This document shows positions 45,423-54,401 of a stretch of DNA of 64,000 bases, piece after piece. Source of the stretch: Sinorhizobium arboris LMG 14919 (GTDB taxonomy: Bacteria > Pseudomonadota > Alphaproteobacteria > Rhizobiales > Rhizobiaceae). Where the stretch lies: positions 992,001-1,056,000 of the forward strand of contig NZ_ATYB01000008.1 in the NCBI RefSeq assembly GCF_000427465.1. The letters are read 5' to 3'. The position numbers and the translations under genes were made by a program. The number at the start of each line of letters is the position of its first letter. The stretch's first letter is position 1. Under the pieces are notes generated by a model. That model did not search any database and was not told the origin of the DNA. It saw only the letters and a list, made by a program, of their open reading frames with translations.

Positions 45423-45485
45423 CACAGATTACAGACGGGCCAAAGCACAAAGACAATTGCGACCTTAGTGTGTAAAACGCGACCT

Positions 45486-45513
45486 TTGGCTTCTCCACCG
45501 GTCGCCCTATACT
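45486..45513 (+). promoter_or_regulatory. Candidate housekeeping-type promoter
   Basis: TTGGCT (45486-45491), 16 nt, then TATACT (45508-45513), with the ATG of the exported protein 31 bp further on. It is a good match for the rhizobial sigma-70 pattern; expression has not been shown. Confidence 0.45.
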
Positions 45514-45543
45514 GACACCCCTGAGAACACGGAGACATCACGG

Positions 45544-46173
45544 ATGAGAGTCGCCTGTCATGCGTCAGGCCACCTGCGCGGTTTGGCGCTCGGTCTGGCG
45601 CTATGTCTGACGCAAGCCCCCGGCGTCGCAGCCGCCATGGATTTTTCCGATCCGGATTGGCCCTGTATCCAGCGCAAGGTCCAGAATCTGTCCGCGAGCC
45701 TGATGTGGCCCGCACCGGTGACCCGCACGCCGCTGTCGCCCGAAGCGAAGGACCTCGTGGAAACCTTGTCGCTTCGCCGGGTCAGCCTCGAAGAGGCCGA
45801 CGCGCATGTCCGCGCCTTCGCGGAGCGGAACAGCCGGGTCGACGGTCAACTGCTCGGCAACATCTTCTACGGCGTGTTCGACAATATCGCCGAAACCCGC
45901 CAGCGGCTGATCGCAGGGATCGCCCGATATTCCCGCAGCCAGATCGCCCTCTCGTCCCGTATTGAAGGCGCCCGGGTCGAGATGGCGAAGCTTTCCCGGG
46001 AAAAGAGCCAGGATTTCGACCGTATCGACAAGCTGGAGGAGCAGATAGACTGGGACGAGCGCATCTATCGCGAACGCTCGCAGGCGCTCACCTATGTCTG
46101 CGAGACGCCGGTGCTCCTGGAAAAACGCGCCTATGCCATTGCCCAGATTCTGCTCAAGCACATCCCGGATTGA
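45544..46173 (+). CDS. Exported helical protein of unknown function next to the xox operon
   Basis: A 209-aa protein with a signal peptide (LALGLALCLTQAPGVAAA). The mature protein opens DFSDPDWPCIQRKVQNLS and has a second Cys far along in ALTYVCETPVLLEKRAYAI. Between them are long amphipathic helices (RIEGARVEMAKLSREKSQDF, DRIDKLEEQIDWDERIYRER) that could form a coiled coil. I do not know a named domain. It is divergent from adhC and next to the relay hydrolase and SoxYZ-like genes, so a periplasmic role in quinoprotein function is likely but unproven. Confidence 0.8.
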   Translation: MRVACHASGHLRGLALGLALCLTQAPGVAAAMDFSDPDWPCIQRKVQNLSASLMWPAPVTRTPLSPEAKDLVETLSLRRVSLEEADAHVRAFAERNSRVDGQLLGNIFYGVFDNIAETRQRLIAGIARYSRSQIALSSRIEGARVEMAKLSREKSQDFDRIDKLEEQIDWDERIYRERSQALTYVCETPVLLEKRAYAIAQILLKHIPD

Positions 46174-46191
46174 CCGGTCCAACCCGTTGAA

Positions 46192-46218
46192 ATCCGTTCC
46201 ACACTTTTCCTGGAAGTG
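46192..46218 (+). repeat. Short 3'-end repeat, copy 2
   Basis: ATCCGTT-CCACACTTTTCCTGGAAGTG lies 18 bp past the stop of the exported-protein gene. The core CTTTTCCTGGAAGT is an imperfect palindrome and recurs exactly at 48360-48373. Confidence 0.6.
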
Positions 46219-46231
46219 ATTTGAAAGTACT

Positions 46232-47293
46232 TCAGGGATCCCACTCCAGCTCCGTATAGGCGGCCGTGGCGTTACGCGGATTGTAGAGATCGAACAGACG
46301 CCAGCGGCCAGCCTCGCTTCGGCCTATGACCTCGCTTGCCGGCCCAAGGGCCAGACCCTCATCGAGCGCCTTGCGCGTGTCGGACTCCAGGACACGGAGG
46401 TAACGTTCGACTGGCTCGGCCGCCTGCGGCCACTCGAGCAGCGGCCCTCCATGGCCGGGCACGACCTGGCGTGCGCCGAGCTCCTTCATTTGCGAAAGAA
46501 CGGAAAGCCAGCCGCGCAACGAGCCGTCGAGGGCCGGCGTGTGCGTGTCGAACAGCAGGTCGCCGGCGAAGAGGATAGCGGAAGTCCGGTCGAGCACAGT
46601 CAGATCGGAGGCGGTATGCGAGGACGGCCACGCGCGCAGCTCCAGTATCCGGCCGCCGAGGTCGATCACCTCCTCCTGCGCTATTGCCCGATCCGGCACG
46701 GGTACGCGGCTTCCCAGAAATCCCGCCTCGCCGATCAATCGGGAATAGTTCGCTCGATAGCTCTCGGCCCGGTCGGCAAGCGCCCGCGGCAGGTTGGCCT
46801 GGCCGAGGATCGTCGCGCCGGCCTCGCGAAGCGGTTCGGCGCCGAAAACGTGGTCCGGATGCATATGCGTGAGGATCAGGTGGCTGATCGGCAGGGAACT
46901 TCGCTCGCGGATCGCCAGATAGATATCCTCGCCCAGCTTGCGCGCGCCGCCGGAATCGATCACGGCGATGCTGCGCGATCCGATGATGAAAGCGATGTTG
47001 GAAACGTCGCCGCCATTTTCCGGGTCCGGTTCCGCCACCCGGCCGCGATGCACGAAGACTCCCCGGGCCGCCTCGCTGAAGGCGAGGGTCGAGGCAGGCC
47101 TCGGGGCGCAGAATGGCGGTTTCTCCGTCCAGTGGCCCGGCTGACGGGCAACCGGACGCAGCGCATGTTCGCACGCCGTCTTCGTGTCCGCCGAAAAGCC
47201 GGGCAGCAGTGCTTCACGGCAAGTCTGACTTACCTGCGGCGCTCCGGAGCCGGCCGCCGCAATGAGGCACATCGTCACGAACGCTTCGAACAC
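46232..47293 (-). CDS. Quinoprotein relay system zinc metallohydrolase
   Basis: A 353-aa exported metallo-beta-lactamase-fold protein. The zinc motif is LTHMHPDHVFGAEPL (HxHxDH); further His ligands are in WPSSHTASDL and VVPGHGGPLL. An N-terminal Cys-containing region (SQTCREALLPGFSADTKTAC) precedes the hydrolase. The gene resembles SoxH-like relay metallohydrolases (type 2) that travel with SoxYZ-like carriers and PQQ dehydrogenases. The start is the GTG with GGGGAGG 6 nt upstream; the longer ATG frame has no SD and no signal peptide at its start. Confidence 0.88.
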   Translation of the reverse strand: MFEAFVTMCLIAAAGSGAPQVSQTCREALLPGFSADTKTACEHALRPVARQPGHWTEKPPFCAPRPASTLAFSEAARGVFVHRGRVAEPDPENGGDVSNIAFIIGSRSIAVIDSGGARKLGEDIYLAIRERSSLPISHLILTHMHPDHVFGAEPLREAGATILGQANLPRALADRAESYRANYSRLIGEAGFLGSRVPVPDRAIAQEEVIDLGGRILELRAWPSSHTASDLTVLDRTSAILFAGDLLFDTHTPALDGSLRGWLSVLSQMKELGARQVVPGHGGPLLEWPQAAEPVERYLRVLESDTRKALDEGLALGPASEVIGRSEAGRWRLFDLYNPRNATAAYTELEWDP

Positions 47294-47499
47294 TTCCAGC
47301 CTCCCCTTGCCGGCGACAACAGCGGCCTTTGTATTGTCTCGGCCGGCAGTCGGATACAATTGAACTCGAACCTTTTGCAGCAAAGCCTGTGGCCGCGGGT
47401 CGAAGCAGACAACACATCCGAAAGGCTCGGTTCTGCTCTCGACCATCTCGTCCTATGCTTGCGGGAGCCGTGCCCTGTCCTGCGAAAGGGGTTTGAACC

Positions 47500-48321
47500 A
47501 TGAAGCTTATCTTCGCGTTTCTTCCCGTCATGCTGGCGGCAGGCTTCGCGTCGGCCGAGCCGGCGAAGCCGGACAACCCGCTCGTAGAGAGTTCTACCTG
47601 GCAAGACCTGAAAGGCGATATCGTCGGCGAGGCGGCCGTTTTGAACGGCGCCGCTCTGTTTTCCGTGGAGGCTCCCTACCGCGCCAACGACGCGGCAACG
47701 GTGCCTGTCACCATCGAGCAAACGGACCCGTCGGCGGGCCCCATCGAATCCATCAAGCTGGTGATCGACGAGAACCCTGCGCCGCTCGCCGCCGAGATCC
47801 GCTTCGGCCAAGCGATGGCGCCGCTCAAATTCGAAACCCGCGTCCGCGTCAACCAGTATTCCAACATCCGTGCCGTTGCCGAGACGCCACAGGGCCTTTT
47901 CATGAACGGCCGCTTCGTCAAGGCCTCCGGCGGCTGCTCGGCGCCGGCCACCAAGGATCCCGTCGCGGCCCTCGAGGGCATGGGAGAGATGCGGCTGAGG
48001 CTCTTCGACGGGGCCGCGGCGGCGGCATCGAAAGCGGAAGCCCGCCGCGAGGCGCAGATCATGATCCGCCACCCGAACTATTCCGGCCTGCAGCGAGATC
48101 AGATCACGCAGCTCTTCATCGGCGCGAAATTCATCAACGAGCTGGTCGTGAAACAGGGGGACGAGCTTCTGTTCAAGCTGGAAGGCGGGATCTCGATCAG
48201 CGAAAATCCGGTGTTCCGTTTCAGCTATACCGACAATGGTGCCCCGGCCTTCACGGTCCACGCCGTCGATACGGACGGCAATGTCTTCGACCGCGTCCTG
48301 CCGAAGACGCCGCCCGCCTGA
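47500..48321 (+). CDS. Quinoprotein dehydrogenase-associated SoxYZ-like carrier
   Basis: A 273-aa exported fusion. After the signal peptide (MKLIFAFLPVMLAAGFASA), the SoxY-like domain ends with KASGGCSAP, the swinging-arm Gly-Gly-Cys that carries sulfur in SoxY. Here the motif is internal, not C-terminal, and a SoxZ-like domain follows (KQGDELLFKLEGGISISENP, RFSYTDNGAPAFTV). In sulfur oxidisers the carrier is a separate SoxY plus SoxZ pair. This fused form occurs with PQQ dehydrogenases. It is divergent from the relay hydrolase gene. SD AAAGGGG. Confidence 0.92.
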   Translation: MKLIFAFLPVMLAAGFASAEPAKPDNPLVESSTWQDLKGDIVGEAAVLNGAALFSVEAPYRANDAATVPVTIEQTDPSAGPIESIKLVIDENPAPLAAEIRFGQAMAPLKFETRVRVNQYSNIRAVAETPQGLFMNGRFVKASGGCSAPATKDPVAALEGMGEMRLRLFDGAAAAASKAEARREAQIMIRHPNYSGLQRDQITQLFIGAKFINELVVKQGDELLFKLEGGISISENPVFRFSYTDNGAPAFTVHAVDTDGNVFDRVLPKTPPA

Positions 48322-48346
48322 ATGAGGGCCGCTGTCCCTTCGACGA

Positions 48347-48373
48347 GAACCGCTACAGGCTTTTCCTGGAAGT
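48347..48373 (+). repeat. Short 3'-end repeat, copy 3
   Basis: A related element (ACCGCTACAGG, then CTTTTCCTGGAAGT) lies 26 bp past the SoxYZ-like gene's stop. The last 14 bases are identical to copy 2. Confidence 0.5.
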
Positions 48374-48376
48374 ACT

Positions 48377-48730
48377 CTAGAAACACAGCATCTCCGCCTC
48401 CGCCTGAGCGCGTCTCAGATCCGCTACCATGGTGCGCGACACCGCAGCCGACTTGAACATCGACAGTTGCTCGCCGCTTCCCTGCTGGAGAGACAAGACC
48501 GTTTCGGCCCGAACATATTTGTCATAGGGGAGGATCGAGGCGATCGTGTCGATCGAGCAGGCGCATTTGCTCAACACCTCGCGGCTTTGCCCATTGGCTG
48601 CCATGCAGCCGAAAACATAGTCGGCTCTCGCCTCGGTCGGGTAGTCGTTCAGGCGCTCCGACATGCTCTGCCCGCCTGCGGGGACCGCCGCTACCGCGAT
48701 TGCCAGTGCCGACAGGGCGGCGCGCATCAT
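48377..48730 (-). CDS. Small exported four-cysteine protein, unknown
   Basis: A 117-aa protein with a signal peptide (MMRAALSALAIAVAAVPAGG). The mature part has four Cys: one in FGCMAANGQ, two in SKCACSIDTIA, and one two residues from the C-terminus (EMLCF). Their spacing suggests two disulfides or a bound group. No family recognised. The first ATG has GGAGGG 6 nt upstream and overlaps the preceding stop by ATGA, so it is co-translated with the exported protein before it. Confidence 0.75.
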   Translation of the reverse strand: MMRAALSALAIAVAAVPAGGQSMSERLNDYPTEARADYVFGCMAANGQSREVLSKCACSIDTIASILPYDKYVRAETVLSLQQGSGEQLSMFKSAAVSRTMVADLRRAQAEAEMLCF

Positions 48731-49404
48731 GGCCGACCCTCCGCAGCTTCTTTCAAGGTGATCGCGTGGGAGTAGCCGGCCCCCGGCCCGCCTGCCGCCG
48801 AAGGTACGGTGGCGACCAGCGAATAATACCAGCCGGGAATGTCTTCCGACACGGTAACTGCGAGCGACAGTTGCGAGACCCGCCCCATCTGTTCGCGCGC
48901 CCTGTCGTGCTCGAACGGCCGGATCGTCACCTCGCGCGCGGCGATCTCGCGGTTGCGATAACGCAGCGATACCGGCTCGATCTGCGCACTCCGCAACAGG
49001 GCTTCCTTGATGCGGTTGCGCATATAGAAGGGGCTGCCGCCCGATTGTGCCGCAAGATCCGAAAGCACGCTTTCGAGAAAATACATGATCAGGGGATTGC
49101 CGACCGAACTGGGATAGTTGCCAAGCCCCCGGGACGCGCTGCCCTGATAGAGCGTCATCGAGACATTGTCGCCGGCTCCGAGCTTCAGGCCGACCGTGAA
49201 GCTGCCGCCTCTCTGCCCTGCATCCGCCCCGGACACGATCTTGTCGTAGACGAGCGTGCTCTGCGCAGCGTCGGATCCGCCCTTTGCCGCGTCCAGCCCC
49301 TGCAACGCCGCCGAATGGAAGAGAAGCTCGTAGGTTTCCGCAGCAGCCACCGGTCCGTGACCCGGTCCAAGCAAGAATAGGGCGATCAGGAGAAATATGC
49401 GCAT
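48727..49404 (-). CDS. Exported protein of unknown function
   Basis: A 225-aa protein. The start is at MRIFLLIALFLLGPGHGPVA, a good signal peptide; upstream codons in the same frame have no signal. The mature sequence is beta-rich: ETYELLFHSAALQGLDAAKG, GSFTVGLKLGAGDNVSMTLY and LSLAVTVSEDIPGWYYSLVA. No enzymatic motif is evident. It is coupled to the four-Cys protein and lies between the SoxYZ-like gene and the regulatory trio. Confidence 0.7.
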   Translation of the reverse strand: MRIFLLIALFLLGPGHGPVAAAETYELLFHSAALQGLDAAKGGSDAAQSTLVYDKIVSGADAGQRGGSFTVGLKLGAGDNVSMTLYQGSASRGLGNYPSSVGNPLIMYFLESVLSDLAAQSGGSPFYMRNRIKEALLRSAQIEPVSLRYRNREIAAREVTIRPFEHDRAREQMGRVSQLSLAVTVSEDIPGWYYSLVATVPSAAGGPGAGYSHAITLKEAAEGRP

Positions 49405-49499
49405 CGCGGATCTACCGTCTGATTGAAGCCACCGTTTACCGGCATGGAGCCTAGCAGTGGCTCCGGCAATGTCATCGGCGACCTTTGTCTGTGTTTGCC

Positions 49500-51743
49500 C
49501 TACGCAACGCGGGTCCGGGTCTTCCAATCGATCAGCGCCCTGAGCCGCACCAGTTGCACCGGTTTGGTGAGCACGACAAAGGACATTTCGTTGCAGAGCT
49601 GCAGGAATTGCCGCTGCCGGTTGGCGGAAATGATGATTGCCGGGATTTCCGCGCCTGCAAGCGCGCGCAGAGTGCGGATCGTTTCGATGCCGTTATCGTC
49701 ATCGTCCAATTGATAGTCGACCAGCAAAATGTCGGGCGCCGTTCCGATTTCCTGCATCAGGGCCGCCGCATCGGCAGTCGAGCCCGCGGCCAGAACGCTG
49801 GCTCCCCAGCTTTCCAGAACCTGTGTCATCGCGTGAAGTTCGTCGGCATCGTTTTCGACGATCATCACGATCAGATCCAGGCTGCCGTCGAGCGTCGGTT
49901 CCATTCTCGGATCCTCGCTGACGCTGGCACGGCCGGGCACGGCCAACGGTAGCTCGATCGAGAAGACCGAGCCTCGGCCGGGCCGTGAGGCCAGCCGGAT
50001 GGGATGGTCGAGATGCCGGCATGCGCGCTCGACGATCGACAGGCCAAGTCCCATGCCGGGGCCCTTCGCCGCGCCACTGGCCCGGGTAAACTCCTTGAAT
50101 ATTCGTGTGCGATCCTCCTCGGATATTCCGACACCGGTATCCCAGACTTCTATTCGCACGGCATCGCCGGTCAGCCGGCACCCGACCAGCACCCGGCCGC
50201 GCTCCGTATATTGAATGGCGTTCACCACGAGGTTCTGGACGCAGCGCATCAGGTAGCGCTGATCGCTGCTGACCCAGCGCGAGGAGGGTACGATACGAAG
50301 ATCGATCCCTCTCTCCGTCGCCAAAGGTGCCAGATCTTCGGCCACGCCCTGCAGCAGGTTTCCGAGATTGAACGAGGTGACGTTGAACTCGGCTCCCGAA
50401 CTGTCGAGGCGGGAAATGTCGAGAAGCGCCTGCAGGAGCGATTCGATGGAGGTGAAGGATCGCTTCAGACGACTCACGACTTCTTCCCTGCCCGGCTGCC
50501 CCGCCTTGTCCGTCAACATCGAAAGGTAGAGCTTCGCGGCGTTGATCGGCTGAAGGAGGTCATGGCTGGCCGCTGCCAGAAAGCGAGTCTTGGATGTGTG
50601 AGCTGCTTCGGCGGCCTCTTTGGCGTGCCGAAGTGCCGCCTCGATCTTGGTCTGCTCGTCGGCGTGGATCTGCAGCAGGCGATTGGCCTCGGTCAGCTCG
50701 GCCGTCCGCTCCTGTACGCGTTGCTCCAGAAGCGCCGAGGCCTGGGTCTCCGCGGTCACGTCCATGATCGAGACTATGAACCCGTCGTCGGGCAGAGAAT
50801 GGATGCGGATGTCGAGGCTCATCCCGTCGCGGCGGCGGAAACGCTCCTGGACCGCCTCGCCGCGGCGCACGGCCTTGAACCAGCCGGCGACCCTGGATCG
50901 GCGTCCTTCGCCGTCGAGAATCTCGTGGCGTTCGACATGTTCGACGATGCGCTGAAAGGGACTTCCCTTTTTCAGGAGCGAAAGCGGCACGCCGAGAAGC
51001 TCGCCGAACCGGCCGTTGCGGACCAGCAATTCGCCGCCCGATGAAAACGTGCAGATGCCGAGCGACATGTGATCGAAGGCCGCTTGCAGGAGATGGGACT
51101 GTTGGTCGATCAGGCGATTCTTCTCGCGCCGGTTCTCCCGCACGATATCGGTGATTTCGGTCTGCAGGACCGTGATGTTGCCGGAACTGGTCTGCCGGTA
51201 GGAGATCTGGAACCAGCGGTCGTTCCGCAGCACCATCACGAAGGACGAAAAGCGTTGGCCGGATCCCTGCTCCTTCGCCACGGGCTGTGGCCGACCGACA
51301 ACGCCATTTTCCTCCCGGTTCAGATACTTGCTTGCATTGACGGCTGCGAGATAGTCATTGAAGCCGAGGCCGGGCTTGATCAGCGGCTCGACGTCGGGCA
51401 GCAAATTTCGGAATTGGGCGTTGCATACCTGCAGTCGCTCTTCGGAAAAGAGCGCGAAGCCGTCCTCCATCGCCACCATAGCGTCTGCAAGGTTTCTCTG
51501 GATTCGCTCCTGCGCCTGGTAGGCGACCTCGAGCTCGCTCGAGGCCCGGTCGAGCGTGTCGAGGGCCTTTTCGAGATCTTTGGTCTTTTCCCAGACCTTC
51601 GCCTGGAGGGCGATGGCGGATTCGAAGAGCGAATAGGCCGAACCACCCACTTCGTGGCCGCGCTCGGCCCGGTTGACCAGGGCCTCGATGATCTTGGCCT
51701 GCTTGGCGATCTGGAGTTCGTAGGGTTCGTTCGGATCGATCAT
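49500..51743 (-). CDS. Hybrid PAS sensor histidine kinase with receiver domain
   Basis: A 747-aa soluble kinase. A coiled-coil N-terminus (residues 1-90) is followed by two PAS-like domains (about 90-200 and 215-330; MEDGFALFSEERLQVCNAQF is one start). A second coiled coil leads to the H-box AAASHDLLQPINAAK with His394. The ATPase domain shows NLVVNAIQYTERG, WDTGVGISEEDR and MGLGLSIVERA. The C-terminal receiver has Asp676 in ILLVDYQLDDDDNG. This layout matches kinases that regulate PQQ-dependent alcohol oxidation in pseudomonads (the ErcS group). It overlaps the FIST gene. Confidence 0.9.
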   Translation of the reverse strand: MIDPNEPYELQIAKQAKIIEALVNRAERGHEVGGSAYSLFESAIALQAKVWEKTKDLEKALDTLDRASSELEVAYQAQERIQRNLADAMVAMEDGFALFSEERLQVCNAQFRNLLPDVEPLIKPGLGFNDYLAAVNASKYLNREENGVVGRPQPVAKEQGSGQRFSSFVMVLRNDRWFQISYRQTSSGNITVLQTEITDIVRENRREKNRLIDQQSHLLQAAFDHMSLGICTFSSGGELLVRNGRFGELLGVPLSLLKKGSPFQRIVEHVERHEILDGEGRRSRVAGWFKAVRRGEAVQERFRRRDGMSLDIRIHSLPDDGFIVSIMDVTAETQASALLEQRVQERTAELTEANRLLQIHADEQTKIEAALRHAKEAAEAAHTSKTRFLAAASHDLLQPINAAKLYLSMLTDKAGQPGREEVVSRLKRSFTSIESLLQALLDISRLDSSGAEFNVTSFNLGNLLQGVAEDLAPLATERGIDLRIVPSSRWVSSDQRYLMRCVQNLVVNAIQYTERGRVLVGCRLTGDAVRIEVWDTGVGISEEDRTRIFKEFTRASGAAKGPGMGLGLSIVERACRHLDHPIRLASRPGRGSVFSIELPLAVPGRASVSEDPRMEPTLDGSLDLIVMIVENDADELHAMTQVLESWGASVLAAGSTADAAALMQEIGTAPDILLVDYQLDDDDNGIETIRTLRALAGAEIPAIIISANRQRQFLQLCNEMSFVVLTKPVQLVRLRALIDWKTRTRVA

Positions 51744-52909
51744 AGCGGAGCGCCTTCCTTCGGCCGGAAAAAGGCGACGCCGACAAAGGTCTGGTTCACG
51801 TGCACGCCGAGATGCTGTTCGCCATAGGTGTTGAAGCCGACGACGCGGCGCTGCCGCAACTGCTCGGATACCTCGCTATCCAGCCCCTTCCGCTCGATCT
51901 CGAGCTTGCGCAGATAGCAGTCGAAACCCAGGATAAAGTCCGGCGCTTCGCCATCATGGCCGCTGACCGCCAGCCCCGCCTCGAGCGTGCGGATGATTTC
52001 CTTGCCGCGGCCGAGCCGCAACAGGAGACCATCGTCGATCGCCGACAGGAAGGTGAGCCCATGCTCCCCTTGAATCTGCTGAATCGCGCGGACGTGATAG
52101 AGATTGCCGTTGCGCACCAGAACCGGATTCTCGGCGAAAACCATCGGGGACAATTCGCCGACCGGGACCTTGACGAGCCGGGCATATTCCTCCGCCGCCG
52201 GCGAGCCGTTGATCTCCAGGACCAGTCGTTCCTCCGGGACGGCGCGCGTCACCACCATGCGCTGGTCGGTAGGTTGAAAATGGTCGAAGCCGAGACCGCT
52301 GAATTCCAGATCGGTCTCAAGCAGCAGGAGGAGGGCGGCATTGCTGTGGAATTCACCGTTGCGAAGCACCTGCGTGCGCTGGAACCGAAGCCCGTCGCCG
52401 GCCGAGCCGCCAAAAACGGGAATGTCTTTCAGTCCCGCCTCCAGGGCCGCCACCAGGATATCCTCCTGCTTGGACAGTCCGTCTGCGAATATCAACGCCA
52501 GCCGCTTTCGGCCCGGCGTCACGCGGAACTGGGTGGCCAGCCGCTCCGTCTGGGAAACGATATCGGCAATCGAGACCGGAGAAATCGGCTGGAACAGGAT
52601 CGAGGCCACGCGGAAATGATGCCGCTGGAAGGCGACCGCCAGCAAAGTGTCGTTTTCATAGCCGCGCGGCGTGATCTGGCCGGCCGTCGTGCAGCCGAAG
52701 ACCACCGTGTTCGGCAACGACTTCCGAAGGGCTGCGGCAAGGTCGTCCGGCTGTAGCCTGTTCGGCACGAACAGGAAGATGAAGCTCGGCCTGGCCGTGG
52801 CGAGCTGCCGTCTGATTTCAGCAAGAGCAGTGAACGCATCATCGGCACGTGACGTCGCAAGCCGCACCGCCTCCGCCGGTTTGCTGTCAAGATCATCGAC
52901 AGCGGTCAT
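51740..52909 (-). CDS. FIST-domain sensory protein
   Basis: A 389-aa cytoplasmic protein with FIST_N (TVVFGCTTAGQITPRGYEND, RLALIFADGLSKQEDILVAA, VFGGSAGDGLRFQRTQVL) and FIST_C (LVLEINGSPAAEEYARLVKV, PDFILGFDCYLRKLEIERK). FIST domains are thought to bind small ligands upstream of two-component or chemotaxis systems. It is coupled by ATGA to the hybrid kinase, so it is a likely ligand-sensing partner. The ligand is unknown, perhaps a methanol-oxidation intermediate. Confidence 0.92.
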   Translation of the reverse strand: MTAVDDLDSKPAEAVRLATSRADDAFTALAEIRRQLATARPSFIFLFVPNRLQPDDLAAALRKSLPNTVVFGCTTAGQITPRGYENDTLLAVAFQRHHFRVASILFQPISPVSIADIVSQTERLATQFRVTPGRKRLALIFADGLSKQEDILVAALEAGLKDIPVFGGSAGDGLRFQRTQVLRNGEFHSNAALLLLLETDLEFSGLGFDHFQPTDQRMVVTRAVPEERLVLEINGSPAAEEYARLVKVPVGELSPMVFAENPVLVRNGNLYHVRAIQQIQGEHGLTFLSAIDDGLLLRLGRGKEIIRTLEAGLAVSGHDGEAPDFILGFDCYLRKLEIERKGLDSEVSEQLRQRRVVGFNTYGEQHLGVHVNQTFVGVAFFRPKEGAPL

Positions 52910-52951
52910 GCACCGTCACCCTCCACTCCCATTCCGACACGCCGGCACGCT

Positions 52952-53641
52952 TCACTGCAGGCTGTGACGGATCGATACTTCGCGTACCAGCATCGCGGCC
53001 TGGGTGCGATTATGGACACCCAGCCGACGCAGAAGCGCTGTGATATGCGCCTTGACGGTTGCCTCGGCCAGTTGCATTTCGTAGGCGATCAGCTTGTTCG
53101 GCATGCCTTCGCAGATCAGGCTCAGAATACGGGTCTGCTGCTGCGACAGATGGGCGATCTTGCGTGAGATCGTTTCCACCGACTGGTCCGTGGCCGTCGC
53201 ACGCGCCGGCCCCGCATAGCCCGGCGGCACATAGGTCTTGCCGTTCCAGATGTCCTGCATCGCCTCCTGGAAATCGTGACGGTCGATGTCCTTGGGAATG
53301 AACCCCGCAGCACCGGCAGCGATGACCGATTGAACGACGTCCTTCGACGTGAAGGCGGAGATCACGATGACCGGGATATCGGGCATTTTCTCCTTGATTT
53401 TCAGAAATCCGCTCAGGCCTGACGCATCGGGCAAGTTCAGATCGAGCATGATCAAATCGGGTGAAAAGCGCATCCTGAGCTGCTGCAGCGCCTCACTCAG
53501 CGAAGTCGCCGTTCTGATCCGGCGCGTATTGAAGGTACTTTCCATCGTCGCGGCCAGAGCATCGCAATAGAGCGGATGATCATCGATCACCAGGGCCGAC
53601 TTTATCGAAGGCGAATGAACGGGCAAGGCTGTCCGTGGCAT
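52952..53641 (-). CDS. NarL/LuxR-type response regulator
   Basis: A 229-aa regulator. The receiver has the acceptor Asp in LIMLDLNLPDASGL, then VIVISAFTSKDVVQSVIAAG and a FIPKDIDRHDFQ Lys. The C-terminal LuxR HTH reads LSQQQTRILSLICEGMPNKL, AYEMQLAEATVKAHITALLR. It resembles ErbR/AgmR-type regulators of quinoprotein alcohol dehydrogenases. The start is set by GGAGGAGAACC before ATG. It precedes the FIST and kinase genes and forms a three-gene unit with them. Confidence 0.92.
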   Translation of the reverse strand: MPRTALPVHSPSIKSALVIDDHPLYCDALAATMESTFNTRRIRTATSLSEALQQLRMRFSPDLIMLDLNLPDASGLSGFLKIKEKMPDIPVIVISAFTSKDVVQSVIAAGAAGFIPKDIDRHDFQEAMQDIWNGKTYVPPGYAGPARATATDQSVETISRKIAHLSQQQTRILSLICEGMPNKLIAYEMQLAEATVKAHITALLRRLGVHNRTQAAMLVREVSIRHSLQ

Positions 53642-53854
53642 GGTTCTCCTCCCGAGATATCTCAAGGCCCTCGGAGCGACTCGAAGTCGTTCCGACATCA
53701 CCTAAAATATCTCTCTCCCGGGCCGTCGCACTCTCCCCAGCACGACGCGAATCGTTGTCGCATAGTTTTCCACCACGGGCAATTCCCGAGATTTGACATG
53801 CGACGTATTCTGCCCGCGATGCGCTCAAGAGCGCCTGTTCCGGAGTGCCCGGGC

Positions 53855-54064
53855 TCAGGCGGACCGGCTCGCATCTGCGAGCCTGCATCGCCATTTCTTG
53901 ACGCGAAGCGCCGGATGCTGCTCGGACCATTCGGCGATGTAAACGGCAGACTGGAACATGCATTGATTCAAGGACCTCAAGTCCTGAAACCGCAGCGTTT
54001 CCTCCCGGCACTTTTCGGGCGCCGATGCAAGGCACACGGTCAGTACGAGCGTTACCGGATCCAT
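53855..54064 (-). CDS. Small exported or membrane-anchored protein, 69 aa
   Basis: The protein begins MDPVTLVLTVCLASAPEKCR with a short hydrophobic N-terminus. Four more residues-groups follow with Cys: NQCMFQSAVYIAEWSEQHPA and KKWRCRLA. Rhizobial genomes carry many similar small hypothetical proteins with this MDPVTLVLTVC start. GGGAGAAGCC precedes the ATG; two upstream ATGs in the same frame are less well placed. Function unknown. Confidence 0.65.
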   Translation of the reverse strand: MDPVTLVLTVCLASAPEKCREETLRFQDLRSLNQCMFQSAVYIAEWSEQHPALRVKKWRCRLADASRSA

Positions 54065-54401
54065 GGCTTCTCCCATTCCGGATGGAGTCTCCGCGCGGGC
54101 TAATATAACCGTCAACGCGTGAATGCGCCAGCCGCCGGCCAGAAGGGGCTCGGATTTCACCCCCCGCATCCGGACGAACGGCCCTGCCTGCTTCTGATCG
54201 CGACGGGACGATGCGAGCCGATTGCGCGCTGGTCTTCCTCGACGTCTTGCCAGGCGCGCCACGCTCCTTCACGGACCAGTGGGAGCCCTGCGCATGCGCA
54301 AGGACAAGGTGAATCTCGCGGTGCATTACCGGGTCGAAGCGGCTTAAACCATTCATTGCCGCATTGCGAGAAGAACCCGTTAGCAGATTTTCCCGTCTGT
54401 C
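54065..54401. other. Intergenic stretch, nothing recognised
   Basis: These 337 bp have open frames on both strands, but their translations are Arg/Ser/Pro-rich shadow sequence. No promoter motif, repeat or RNA gene was recognised. Confidence 0.5.
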
